From the NCBI RefSeq assembly GCF_021976095.1, contig NW_025813486.1:8878230-8942229 (forward strand): a stretch of 64,000 bases of DNA, in the 5' to 3' direction. This document shows, one piece after another, positions 1 through 10,626 of this stretch. How positions within the stretch are numbered: position 1 is the stretch's first letter; every line of letters begins with the position of its first letter. The DNA is from Xenia sp. Carnegie-2017 (taxonomy: Eukaryota > Cnidaria > Anthozoa > Malacalcyonacea > Xeniidae). The position numbers were made by a program, and so were the translations under genes. Under the pieces are notes generated by a model. The model did no database searches, was not told where the DNA came from, and worked only from the letters and a program-made list of their open reading frames with translations.

Positions 1-405
1 GGATTTGTACTGTCTTGTAAACCTTTCTTTTCATAATAGTTGAAATTAGTTTGCTATTTAATATAAAAGATTCTTTTCTCCAACCCATCCACATACACTT
101 TACATCAATCTGAACTTCTACTTCTTGTAACCTCATTACTCATTACTCTACATTGTAGAGCATGATTCCTCTTCTCCGTTGCATGGAAACATTTGGCCTG
201 TTATTAATTTACACTAACCCAAACCGTATGAATAGATAGTGTTTGTAAGAAAATTACTAAAAATGAGCACTTTCCCAACTAAAACTAGAACTTCGTCATT
301 CATGATGATAAACAAGTAGATGTTCCCCTTGTCTTCCTTCAGTGTATTCATACACTTCCTATTCTTTGGCTCTTCTCTACGCTTCTTACTGTGTACAAAA
401 CTGAT
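1..405. repeat. Dispersed repeat copy A, left part
   Basis: This stretch aligns closely with 61902-62307 near the window end (same order and orientation), so both belong to one dispersed repeat or segmental duplication. On the minus strand both copies keep a coding-like block: the shared residues include CMNTLKEDKGN, YLFIIMNDEVL and KVLIFSNFLTNT (minus strand about 220-390). The block vaguely resembles the N-terminal helical part of PIF/Harbinger transposases (short L..L..ED...F..F..M...F..L pattern), but this is a guess. The repeat is interrupted at position 405 by the LTR element and resumes at 4012. The left edge runs off the window. Confidence 0.8.
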
Positions 406-568
406 TGTTGTAATATTGTTTTGTTGGTATTGTTCTCCTTGTGCCACTATCTGCGGTACTTTATGACCAGCGGTGTTCACTCTTTTGTTTATCCGCCATA
501 TTATTGTTTGTAGCATTTAAGTTGTTTTTTAAAGTTAAATAAAGCCTAAAGAATGGTAAATTACAACA
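406..568 (+). repeat. 5' LTR of the Gypsy element
   Basis: A 163-bp direct repeat of 3849-4011 with TG...CA ends and a polyadenylation-like AATAAA near its end. The left neighbour CTGAT is the target duplication. Confidence 0.93.
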
Positions 569-3500
569 ATTTATTTTACTTTATGTAAATTCTTCAATAT
601 GGAAACGTTATTGAAACTGCAACGTCTCGACTTGGATCCAAATTCGCCGTCAGCCGCGAAAGAGTGGAAACATTGGCTCCGAACGTTCAACTACTTCATT
701 CAAGAATGCGGCAATAAAGCCCCAAACAAACACCGTACTCTCATCAATTATGTCTCTCACAGCGTTTGCTATTACATCGAAGATTGTCAGGACTTCGACT
801 CGTCTACTGAAGCACTAAATAATCTGTATATTAAGCCTCCGAATGAAATATTTGCACGTCATCTACTTGCTACAAGGCGCCAAAAGCCTGGTGAGTCGCG
901 TACAGAGTTCTTACAAGAACTTAAAAAGTTAAGCAAGGATTGTAACGTCAGAAGTTTGACTGCAGAACAGTATAGGGAGGAATTAGTCCGTGACTCATTT
1001 TTTAATGGTCTTCTATCACCACTGATCCGCCAACGACTTCTGGAGAACAGGCAACTGGACTTGAAGACGGCTTTTGATCAGGCCAACGCGTTAGACTTAG
1101 CCCAGAAAAACTCTGAAGCCTATGCTCCAACCGAAAACTCGGCAGCTTTTTTTTCTACTGAATATGGAGGTGAGGATCCTTTACCAAGTGATAACCATGT
1201 GTCAGCAGTAGTCAAACCCCAAAGAAAGTGTTTTTTTTTTGTGGCGGCCCTATTCACAATAGAAAGGAGTGCCCTGCACGCAGTTGTGTCTGCAACAATT
1301 GTGGTAAAAGTGGCCATTACGCTAAAGTTTGCCAGTCTCAGGCTGTGAAAGGGACTAAGACTACAGCATCAATAAGATCTGCCTCACTCTGCTCCATAAG
1401 TGCCGCCTGTCCAAAGAGCCTTTTGCAAGCATCCACCAAAGTCAGTGTCAACAGTACTGTTCTTACTGCCCTTGTTGAATCTGGGAGTTCAGATAGCTAC
1501 ATCAACGACAAGGTAGCTAACCAGCTCAACCTCAAATTACTCAAGTCAGAGGACAGTTTATCTATGGCTCTCACATCACTTAAAGCCAAAGTTCTTGGCC
1601 ATTGCTTTGTTGACATCCAACTAGGCCACCAGTGTTAATCATCTGTACGTCTAAGGGTACTGAAGGATCTCTGTAATGATATCATCCTTGGCCAGGACTT
1701 TCAAAGGGAACAGAAAAGTGTTGTCATTGAGTTCAGTGGTAAAAAGCCAGAACTTAAAGTACCCAACGGGGTACCTGTATGTGCTCTTGCAGCAGCATCT
1801 ATTGAGGAACCATCCCTTTTGCGAACCTCCTTACCGAATGTAAGCCTATCGCAAGCAAGTCGCGGAAATTCAGCAAGGAGGACCAGGAATTTATCAAACA
1901 AGAAATTAACCACCTACTCGTTGAAGGAATAATCAAACCTAGCACCTCGCCCTGGAGGGCTTAAGTCGTCGTATCAAAGGAACCACTACAACGACACAAG
2001 AAGCGGCTTCGCATTGATTATTCTCAAACTGTCAACCTCTACACGGAACTCGATGCATATTCGCTACCCCGTATCGACAACATTGTCAACAACCTAGCTT
2101 CATATAGAGTCTTCTCAACGTTCAACTTAAGGAGTGCCTATCACCAGGTACCGATCAAGAAAGCCGACTGAAAATTTACCGGTTTTGAGGCCAGTGGTAA
2201 GCTTTACCAGTTCTGTCGCATCCCCTTTGGAGTAACCAACGGCGTCGCAGTTTTCCAAAGAGCGATGGACAAGTTCGTAGAAGAGGAGGGCCTGAACGAT
2301 ACATTTCCTTACCTCGATAATATAACTGTTCCAGGCTACGATCAGCACGGGCACGACTAAAATATGAGGAAATTCAGAGAGGCTGTAAAGCGCCGAAACC
2401 TCACTTTGAATGAAAACAAGATAGTAGAGTACAAGTCTTCCATCAATCCACTTGGTTACTGTATAGGGAATGGTGTCATCGCCCCAGACCAGGAAAGGCT
2501 TCGTCCACTTAAAAGCTTCCCTCTTGCAGGCAGACATTTTACTCTCAAAACCGATTAGCAGTCAGTCGCCTTCATGTTTGACAACCGAAGACGCACCAAA
2601 GTAAAGAACAATAAAATCCAGGACTGGAGGCTACAACTAGCATCTTTTAGCTACACCATAAAATACCGGCCCGGTAAGGATAACGCTGCTCTCGACTCAT
2701 TTACCCGGGCTTTCACAGCTTCCATACCTGCAGCTAGCCTTACTGAGATACACGCTGCTCTATGCCACCCAGGTGTCATCTGATTGTTATATTTCATAAG
2801 GTCGAAAAACCTCGCTTACTCTACACAAGAAGTTAAGAGGTTGTGTTCTAGTTGTAGGGTCTGTGCTGAGCTCAAGCCCCAATTTTACAAACCGCAGCAA
2901 GGAGTAATCATCAAGGCTACCCGACCTATGGAGCGACTCAGCGTGGACTTTAAAGATCCACTACCTACGACTACTAATAATCCCTATATGCTAACAGTCG
3001 TGGATAAATATTCACCCTTCTCTTTTGCTTTCGCCTGCCCAAACATGAGTTCATCAACCGTTATCAGATGCTTGAATCAGTTATTCGCTCTGTGTGGGAC
3101 GCCAGGTTTCATCCATTCAGACCGAGATGCCTCATTCATGTCCCAGGAGCTTAAAGAATCCCTCTCTCAGAGAGGCATCGCCACGAGCCGATCTACACCC
3201 TACCACCCGATAGGCAAAGGCCAAGTAGAACGCTATAACGGTATAGTGTGGAAAGATATTCGCTTATCTCTCAAAACAGCAAGCCTGCCAGACAGTATAT
3301 GGGAAATGGTACTCCCTGACGCGCTTCATTCAGCAAGGTCTCTCTTCTCCACTGCCACCTACTTGACTCCACATGACAGATTTTTTTGCTTCCAACGCCG
3401 TTCGACACATGGTACTTCAGTTCCAACCAGTTTACAGTCCCCCGGACCGGTTCTGCTCTTCCGATATGTGAGAACCAGCAAGAATGACCCACTTATTGAC

Positions 3501-3848
3501 CAGGTAGAGTTGAAGGAAGCTAACCCTACTTATACCCATATTAAATATTTGGACGGCAGAGAACAACGGTATCACTGAGAGATCTGGCACCATGGCCCCA
3601 GCTCACAATCACACCATCCTTGACACCGTGCCGCCTATTGCAGAGGGAAATGACCAGGCACATGTTACGGCTGAGCATCAAGCAGTTGAGAAGGAGAGTA
3701 TTTCAACTGAATTGGGACAGCCACATGCCCCTCTGAGGCGCTCAGTGCTTGCCGTAAAACCACCAACCCGTTATGGTTTTGAAAACAAATAGACTCTAAA
3801 CTTTGAACTCATAAGTGTTATCATCAGTTCTGTTTAAGGGAGGAAGAA

Positions 3849-4011
3849 TGTTGTAATATTGTTTTGTTGGTATTGGTCTCCCTGTGCCACTATCTGCGGT
3901 ACTTTAAGACCAGCGGTACTCACTCTTATGTTTATCCGCCATATTATTGTTTGTAGCATTTAAGTTGTTTTTTAAAGTTAAATAAAGCCTAAAGAATAGT
4001 AAATTACAACA
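3849..4011 (+). repeat. 3' LTR of the Gypsy element
   Basis: Direct repeat of 406-568 with about 96% identity, preceded by the purine tract at 3836-3848 and followed by CTGAT (4012-4016). Confidence 0.93.
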
Positions 4012-5134
4012 CTGATAATGGCCTTTACCCTATCTACGTAGGCCCTGTTTGCATGAAAACGTAAAGAAGTCAAACCGGAATGAAAATTAGAATTTGTTCC
4101 TCATTCGCGTAATGCCTCCTTTGCAGGCTAATTTTACACTTGTTAGTCATTTTGTTTTTGTAAATTGCTTTTGAGCGCATGCGTTGATACCATTTCACAC
4201 CGGTTTTAGCATTAATTTGAGTTTACATTGATCCCGGTTTCAATTCATACCGTTCTGAACTCAGTCGAATCAGTTCAGCAGGCAGTACGACTTCAGGCCC
4301 TCTGAGTCATTTCCGTAACGGTCCCATGTAAACATCTACTGTAAATAATATTATGACCCAAACAAGCTGGTACCGCGGTTAGACTTCGTTCCGGTCTCGT
4401 GTAAACATGGCCATACTCTACTCTATGTCTACCTCTTATTCTTGAAACGTGCTCTTCTTGTGTCTTTTTCATTTACATACATACGTGCTTTCTGTAAAAT
4501 ATACTTTATTACCAGTTTCATTATTTTTCATCAATTTTGTATGGCAAGCATTGCTGTTAGAAATACACAAAGCACATAACATTTTAACGATCGTTTCCAT
4601 CAACACTATTTAGTATTCACATTTTCTAAAGTCGATTGTGATTGACTGTAGAAGATAGCAAACTATATAACTCATAGAGCCACTGCCATTTATAATTAAA
4701 TTAAAAAAGATATTTGTATCATAAAATTGCGAAATGAATACTCGAAATTTTTTCGAGCAAAATCAGTCAACGCTTTATAAGAATACATGATAGAGTTGTC
4801 AGCTGTTACAATGTACGCAATGTTTACAGTTTGTACCACGTGACATACGAAAATATAAGTGGCGAAAGTGGTGGATTCCAATCAAACACATAAAAACCAT
4901 GTAATATAGATGGTAAAAATACACTTTGAGGTATTTCTCGATTGTAATTAGTCGATTGTAGTGCAGTTTATCTGTAATCATAACATAACAGATAGGATTT
5001 TTAGATTTGTCTTTATGTAAACAATACTACTTATTGTTCAATTTGTGATCAAGCTGAGACGACACACAGAAAAGTGTAGTTTTGTAGATCAATTTTGGAG
5101 CAGAGTTGAGACCAAGTAATTTTTAAGTGTCAGT
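4012..5134. repeat. Dispersed repeat copy A, right part
   Basis: Continuation of the repeat of 1-405 after the LTR insertion. It aligns with 62307-62785 and again with 63365-64000. Copy B carries about 580 bp (62786-63365) that copy A lacks, where A has only about 40 unrelated bases. Homology to copy B is still strong where copy B leaves the window, so the true right edge is unknown. Confidence 0.85.
4041..4412. mobile_element. MITE with TIRs, probably Harbinger-type (copy A)
   Basis: A 372-bp inverted-repeat element inside repeat copy A. The left end starts GGCCCTGTTTGCATGA and the right end, reverse-complemented, starts GGCCATGTTTACACGA. The flanking triplets are GTA and ATA, close to but not a perfect TWA duplication. 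The TIR resembles that of the clear MITE at 35380-35695, which has a perfect TTA duplication. It lies at the same place in repeat copy B (62331-62740), so it inserted before that repeat was copied. Confidence 0.7.
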
Positions 5135-7640
5135 CGTTTGAACTAAGAATAAAAATGCTCAAAAGAGTCAGATTCAAAACTGGAGGATGTATAGCAGATC
5201 GCTAGATGCAATGGAAGGTACCGACTTTCAAGATAAACCATTAAAATGCCTTTTCGTTATATCGCATTCCCATTCAGTATAAACAATTTTTTCATATCGT
5301 ATCTTCCTATACAGTATCATATTTTGTAGCACTAATCATTTCGTACTGAAGATGGCATTTGTTAATGTCGAAACATGTTTTTTTATAAGTTTTTTAAACT
5401 TGCTGCTAATCAGAAAATATGGTAAAAGTTTCATATATATGCCATTGCATACACTTCTTACAAAAATTGTTTAAAATTCGATATTTCATTTTTGACATTA
5501 TTATCTGACCTCTGTTGTGATATATGCTCATTGCTTACGTCATTTTCGAATTTGAAACCTGTGCGTAAAATGTATGTAATATGAAACGAAATGTCTTTTT
5601 AGTGTGGAAACTTTGCTTCTACAGCAAGCAACAAATACAAATACTTTATTTCTCAAATCATGCATTTTTTTGGTCCGAATGTTTAAAAGCCATTCGTCAT
5701 ATAGCCATATCTATTTCCATAAAAATGCAGAATATATGATTTCCTCCCACAAAAGCATAAAATTTCAACAGTAAATTTCAACAGGATTTTATGTTTCTCT
5801 TTCTGTTGCTTTGCCATAAATCGTCTCGAGAAAATAGGCAACAACACATCAAAGCATAAAGGTTCCCTTTGTTCTCTTTCAGCGCATCTCCTTGGTTTTT
5901 CTTGTACACATCACTCTCTGACACCTCCCTCTGCCCTCAATTAACATATTCTACTTTACCTTCACCTATACATCGATATGTTGTGTTTTTTCATACCTCT
6001 TAAGCATTCGTCATTTTGCTTATGTTGAAAGGTTTGCATTCAATTACTTATCATTTGTGAGTAACAAGGCATGAGTTTTACTTGCCGTCAATATTAGAGT
6101 TGCGACGCTCTTTCCTGGCTTCACTTGTTCCTTCATAAAGTCTTGCAGACGACGCTTCCATTGCATGCAAGATCTGTCAAATGAAAAAATGGTAAATAAA
6201 GCAACAATAAATATTAAATTATCACTTTCAAGCGTCAAAGACCTTATGAAAATTTTTTCGACTTATGCATGATAGTAAAAATCTGTTTCACGCGAAACAC
6301 ATTCAATGATTTGTTATATAAAAATGAGCATGCACCTCATTATTGACTCCAAAATCAGGTTTTTCACCGTTTCTATAGTCTTATTCGTCACTGTTTATCC
6401 CAGTTTCAACTAGAGTTCTTTGAAGGATATAAAGTCAGTACATTTAGGGATGAGTTAAACTAAAACAATTAAATGAATAAGAGTTGCTCCGATTTCACCA
6501 ATCGATAATAAGATTTGAAATATGCATTTTGGACGAAAAGGAGAGCAACAAAAATTCATAAATAATAATTTTGCTCATTTATCCAAACTTATCTGATACG
6601 ATTAGAGGCAAGCTGGCCTGAAGTTAATCAAGTGTTCTGCTTATTGTGAGCTGTGTATAATCCTTGTACGTATTATTTGAAAGTATTAAAGTTGAAGTTT
6701 TGTGAAAATATTGGATTGTCTAAATTATTTTTTATTTTATTGCGAAAGATATAGTAGGGGCCATTGGTTTAAGTCCAGTTCAGAAATACAATGTCATTGT
6801 TAACTGTCAAAGAAGGCGTCATTTGATTTTACTATAAATGCATAAAATATTTTACATAATGTAATCAACATCTAAATATTCATCATAGTGTAATCAACGA
6901 ATGATTTTTAACGATGGTGTCGATACACAAAAAATAGGCACGCAGTGCTTAAATGTGTGCGGCCTGTCAAGTAAATCGCCACAAATTGAAGTAGTTTCAC
7001 TAACATAGTTCAAGTAATAACGCATATTTAATATTATTTATGAGATTTTAAAAGGCGTTATGTGCTTAATGTTTTACATCCCAATGATTTATACATAATT
7101 TTCTAGTCAATGGATAAGAGATAAATGGATCAAAAACCTGTGCATGATTATGGCGCATACGGTAACTTCGAAGATGACTGACAAGCAAGTGCAGTTTGTT
7201 AAATTCATTTAGTGTCCAAAAACTACATAAATCTTTAAAAATACGTACACCACTAGCTATTAGTTTATAGTTGACAAATAAAACTAGTCATTTGGTCGAA
7301 GAACAGTAAAATTCGTTTCCGAAAATTTCTTTGCGGACGTACGCTGACGTTTAACAAAAATCATCAAAGTGCTTATCCCACATGTTTGTTTTTTTGATGT
7401 CCTTATTAAGGTAAAAATCTCATTGTAAAAGTTATTTTACAATATTTTGATTTATGGCTTCGTTATTAGATAAATTCGTTTCTTTTCTCAAAATGGGCAA
7501 TAATGGAGAAAAGTTGCCGCCTGTTTAATTTGCTTGATGAGGGCCTGAATTGAGAAGTATGTGGCGTATTATAAGGACAGGAAATTTTGTGAAATGTGAT
7601 TTTTGGCTGTAATTAATACTTTATCTACTCCGTCTCTGCA
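5135..7640. other. No recognised gene
   Basis: AT-rich DNA. Two small items: a PLE-tail-like motif at 5346-5400 (listed separately) and, on the minus strand at about 6060-6180, a short open stretch between an acceptor-like TTTGACAG and a GC-type donor-like sequence, which could be an exon but has no recognisable product. Confidence 0.5.
5346..5400 (+). repeat. PLE-tail-like motif with hammerhead-like core
   Basis: Starts CTGAAGATGGCATT, then a loop, AATGTC and GAAACATG. GGCATT pairs with AATGTC, giving the CTGAnGA / stem / GAAA layout of a hammerhead core with one extra T before the stem. The sequence after it (ACATGTTTTTTTATAAGTT) resembles the repeats at 17617-17743 and 41660-41705, so these are three copies of one family. 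Confidence 0.55.
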
Positions 7641-7645
7641 TCAAA

Positions 7646-9460
7646 ATGTCTAAAAGATGTGCAGTTTTTAGCTGCTCGAACCGAACAATATCTGCGGAAG
7701 GAATTTCTCCTCACCGCATACCATTTTACGGTGATGAGCGTCCTGAAGTGAAGCGAAGAAGTAAAATCTTGGTGAGTTTTGTTGCAAGAAAACGCGCTCA
7801 ATGGACACCGACTAAGTATTCGGCTGTTTGTTCCGTTCATTTTACTGATGTGGATTACAAAAAATACATGGTGGAAATCTCAGGGACGAAGAATTATACA
7901 CCAAGGCTCAAAAAAAGATGAATTTGGAACCCCCGCTTATCCAACAATATTTCTAAAAGATAATGAACAAAAAACTCCAACACCTAGAGAAAAGCTACGG
8001 GTATGTAGAAAGATACCATCTACAACTGAAAACCGATTTGTTAGTGATATGCATGTTGCAATTATTTGTTGCTTCTTTAATGCTTCATTCTGTATATAGG
8101 TTAAAAAAATGGTAAAAGATTTGGTAAGTGAATCATGCTCGTATTTAACTGATAATTTCATCAAAGAAAAAATCATCACTGAAACCATTGCAGAAGAATT
8201 CCCAATTGGAAATACTTTAACCTCCGCATCTAAATTGGTTGAAATTAATAGAATAGAACAGGTATTTAAATTCAGTTGAATGGCGTGAAGTGATAATATA
8301 TTTTGAAGTACATGTATACCTTTGCAGGCCCTTCAAACGGTTGCCACCCAAACATTGCCTGCAGATTGTTCTGGGTGTTACAATCTGCGAAAGCAGAACA
8401 AACGATTATCTGGGCAATGGCTGTCAGCAAAACACAAATTAAAAAACTTAGAAAAAAAGGTGTGCTTTCATTTCCAATTTCAAAATATTGAGAATGTATC
8501 ATGTTTCTCATTGCTCTGATTTTTTTCTCATCCATGCAGTTGAGAGGGACTGCAGCATTAACACTGAAAATACTTTCTCAACATGCAGACTTTGATCCTA
8601 GCTCAAACCTTGAAGATGTGGAGAGAGACATTGTGGATAATGAAGATTCTGATGGTGATGATTTTGATGTTGAAATGGAAACAAGTACTGATAACACAGA
8701 AGATGATGAAAATCTTGTTGATACTAGTGAGAGTGTTTATGATGATGATGAATACTCAGAACCAACGTAAGATATATATTAAATAGAAATGTTATTCTGG
8801 CTTCACACTAATTAGTATTTGGTGTTACTTCTTTGTTCTTTAGAATCAACACTTCTGACAATGTGAAAAAGCAACAGAATACATTGTTTTCTTGACACAG
8901 CTAGTTGTTTAAAACATGCATGTTTTGTCATGGAAAAAATCCATTGGTTCATGTTTGTCAAGTTGAAACAATGGTGATAATAAAAACCATGTGCAAAAAT
9001 GTTGATTGTCGTAAAGAATTTGTTTGGAAAAGTCAGCCATTGATGCTTGGTACTAAGATTGCAGCTGGAAACTTTCTACTTTCTATTGCAGTCTTAGTGG
9101 TGGGATCTTCAAGCAAGGAAGCATATGGAACTGCAAGCTACTTTACTGCCAACATACTTTAGACATCAGCAAGTATGGCATGTTTCTTTGGTTTAAGCTG
9201 AAGATTTTAAGGGGGACTGATATTTTAAATTACATTTATAGAAAATTCTTTTCCCATCAATATTTATATTTTGGAGAAAGCACCAACGGAAACTGCTGAA
9301 AAAAAACTAAAGAATGTTGCTCAGTTGCTCTTGCAGGTGATGGTCGTCGTGACGTAGTGGCAGTTTCAAAACAAAAAATTCAGCCGAAATGTTTGACATA
9401 CATAAAGCCAATGAAAGGTCACAAACATGCGGCAGATTGTCTAAAAAATAGGAAAATTTA
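7646..9460 (+). pseudogene. THAP-domain transposase (Kolobok-like), decayed
   Basis: Exon 1 (7646-8000) encodes a THAP zinc-finger domain: CAVFSCSN at the start, WTPTKYSAVCSVHF for the second Cys-His pair and AYPTIF in place of the AVPTIF box. THAP domains bind DNA. Within exon 1 the frame shifts by one base in a run of seven A at about 7911-7918. Exons 8100-8261, 8328-8459 and 8540-8766 have good splice sites and matching phases; the last is very acidic (E/D-rich, residues like DNEDSDGDD). From 8844 on, blocks typical of the THAP-linked transposase family appear in changing frames: LFKTCMFCHGKN, SQPLMLGTKIAAGNFLLS, KILFPSIFIFW and AGDGRRD (about 9338). The C-terminal part (LTEFHHTGELEVYHS block, see 23077-24060) is missing. 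It ends tail to tail with the P2X7-like gene at 9470. The splice sites are well kept while the frame is not. The superfamily call rests on the sister element. Confidence 0.75.
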
Positions 9461-9469
9461 ATTTTAACA

Positions 9470-10458
9470 TCACTCATTTATTTCATTTTCTTCGTACCCT
9501 CTAAATTCCGAGTTTTTATCATTCAATTTTAATCTTATTGCATGGTATGCACATGCTGCTAATGGTCTTCTTTTTTCTCATAAGCATCCATAAATCATAG
9601 ATGTGAATTCTCTGTACCCAACACATCGTAAAAACCTGAATATAAAGCCAAATCGTTACTAATGTGTGATAAAACTAAAATATGCTTAAAAATGGGAAAT
9701 AACATAATATGCTATCATACATGTTTTCAGATCCTGTTTCTCTGTATCGTCGTTATTTTCAGGTTTTGTATTTCTTAGCAGCCATTTTTAGAGAGCACTT
9801 TTCTCAACAAACTGGTCTGAAACCTGGGTGTAGAGTGACACAACATGGAATAGTTGACAGACCTGCCAGAATCGGCTGGTGTGTTAAGCTTTCAGCTACA
9901 GACTTAAGTTCTTGGCAGCACCAGGCTTTTAAAGGATTCTAAAGAAGTGTAACTTGACAAAAAACCACACTTGCAACTAATCAATAAAGAAAATCACATT
10001 AAAAAAGTGTAATCGAGCATCTTTTAACAATTTTTTGCTCAAAAGTAAGTGAAAAAAGTGAGAGCAATATTGAATAGAAAATTGCACGCTTATGTATATA
10101 TTTCATAACTTGAAGCCTGAATTAAAATACATTTCATAAGTTGAATTGAAATTAGAAATGTTATTACTTACCAAGAACGCAACTTTACTGTGTGATCAAT
10201 TCTTTTTTGTAGAATTTCAAGTTGCTTTTTAAGTTCATTTGACTTTTCAACATAGTCTTCATACCATGCTTGTTTGGCCATTTGTTCATTATTGAAAAGA
10301 TAGGACTCGGACTCTCTGTGATTTTTATGTATTGTATTATATTCCTGGTCATTAATGTTCTTTGTTTCATCTTCAAAGACATAACCGGTAATATAATCAT
10401 ACTCCGAATCACATTGCGAACTATGAGAGCTTTCCTAATCAGAATTCAACTCCGCCAT
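9470..10458 (-). pseudogene. P2X7 ballast-domain-like gene, decayed
   Basis: Three exons on the minus strand. Exon 1 (10172-10458) starts MAELNSD, then an acidic Ser-rich stretch with SEYDYITGYVFEDE and a lysine/glutamate-rich helix ending KQLEILQKRIDH. Exon 2 (9721-9976) has CKCG, AWCCQELKSVAESLT and CCVTLHPGFRPVC. Exon 3 (9470-9635) has GYREFTSMIYGCL, PLAACAYHAIRL and RGYEENEINE. These Cys-rich and YRxF blocks are those of the C-terminal ballast domain of P2X7 receptors and of free-standing cnidarian proteins, where the cysteines bind zinc. No P2X channel part is present. In-frame stops occur (codon 8 of exon 1, several in exon 2, one in exon 3), and there is one frame change in exon 2, so it is a pseudogene. 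It is convergent with the THAP transposase remnant ending at 9460. Confidence 0.7.
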
Positions 10459-10612
10459 CTAATTGTTGATAACAAGCGCTTGACTTGCTCCTTAAGTTGC
10501 GTAACAGAGACTTAATCCAGTCCCTATGCCAATTATCAACTTTTACTGACAAATTTCATACTTCATCATTAATAATTCTAAATCAACGAAGCGCATGAAA
10601 AAATTGTAATAT

Positions 10613-10625
10613 TAGTTTCAGATTA
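10613..10625 (+). repeat. 13-bp direct repeat left of the PLE block
   Basis: TAGTTTCAGATTA here is repeated exactly at 14777-14789, bracketing the two PLE copies. This is compatible with a target-site duplication of the whole block. Confidence 0.5.
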
Positions 10626-10626
10626 G

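Larger units (their letters stand above)
406..4011 (+). mobile_element. Ty3/Gypsy LTR retrotransposon, broken
   Basis: A fossil LTR retrotransposon, 3.6 kb, bounded by two 163-bp direct LTRs (406-568 and 3849-4011) that begin TGTTG and end CAACA and are about 96% identical, so the insertion is fairly recent but not fresh. It is flanked by the 5-bp target duplication CTGAT (401-405 and 4012-4016). A polypurine tract (3836-3848) lies directly before the 3' LTR. Parts in order: gag-like region (about 599-1230), CCHC zinc knuckles (about 1228-1340), aspartic-protease-like region (about 1440-1640), reverse transcriptase (about 1860-2350), RNase H-like region (about 2400-2700), integrase (about 2740-3580). 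It is broken in many places and shorter than the usual 5 kb or so of the family. It sits inside repeat copy A. Confidence 0.93.

Noticed and set aside
8583-8786. Methionine/leucine-rich open frame on the plus strand
   Set aside because: It is a shifted reading of the acidic exon 8540-8766, whose own frame joins the neighbouring exons in phase.
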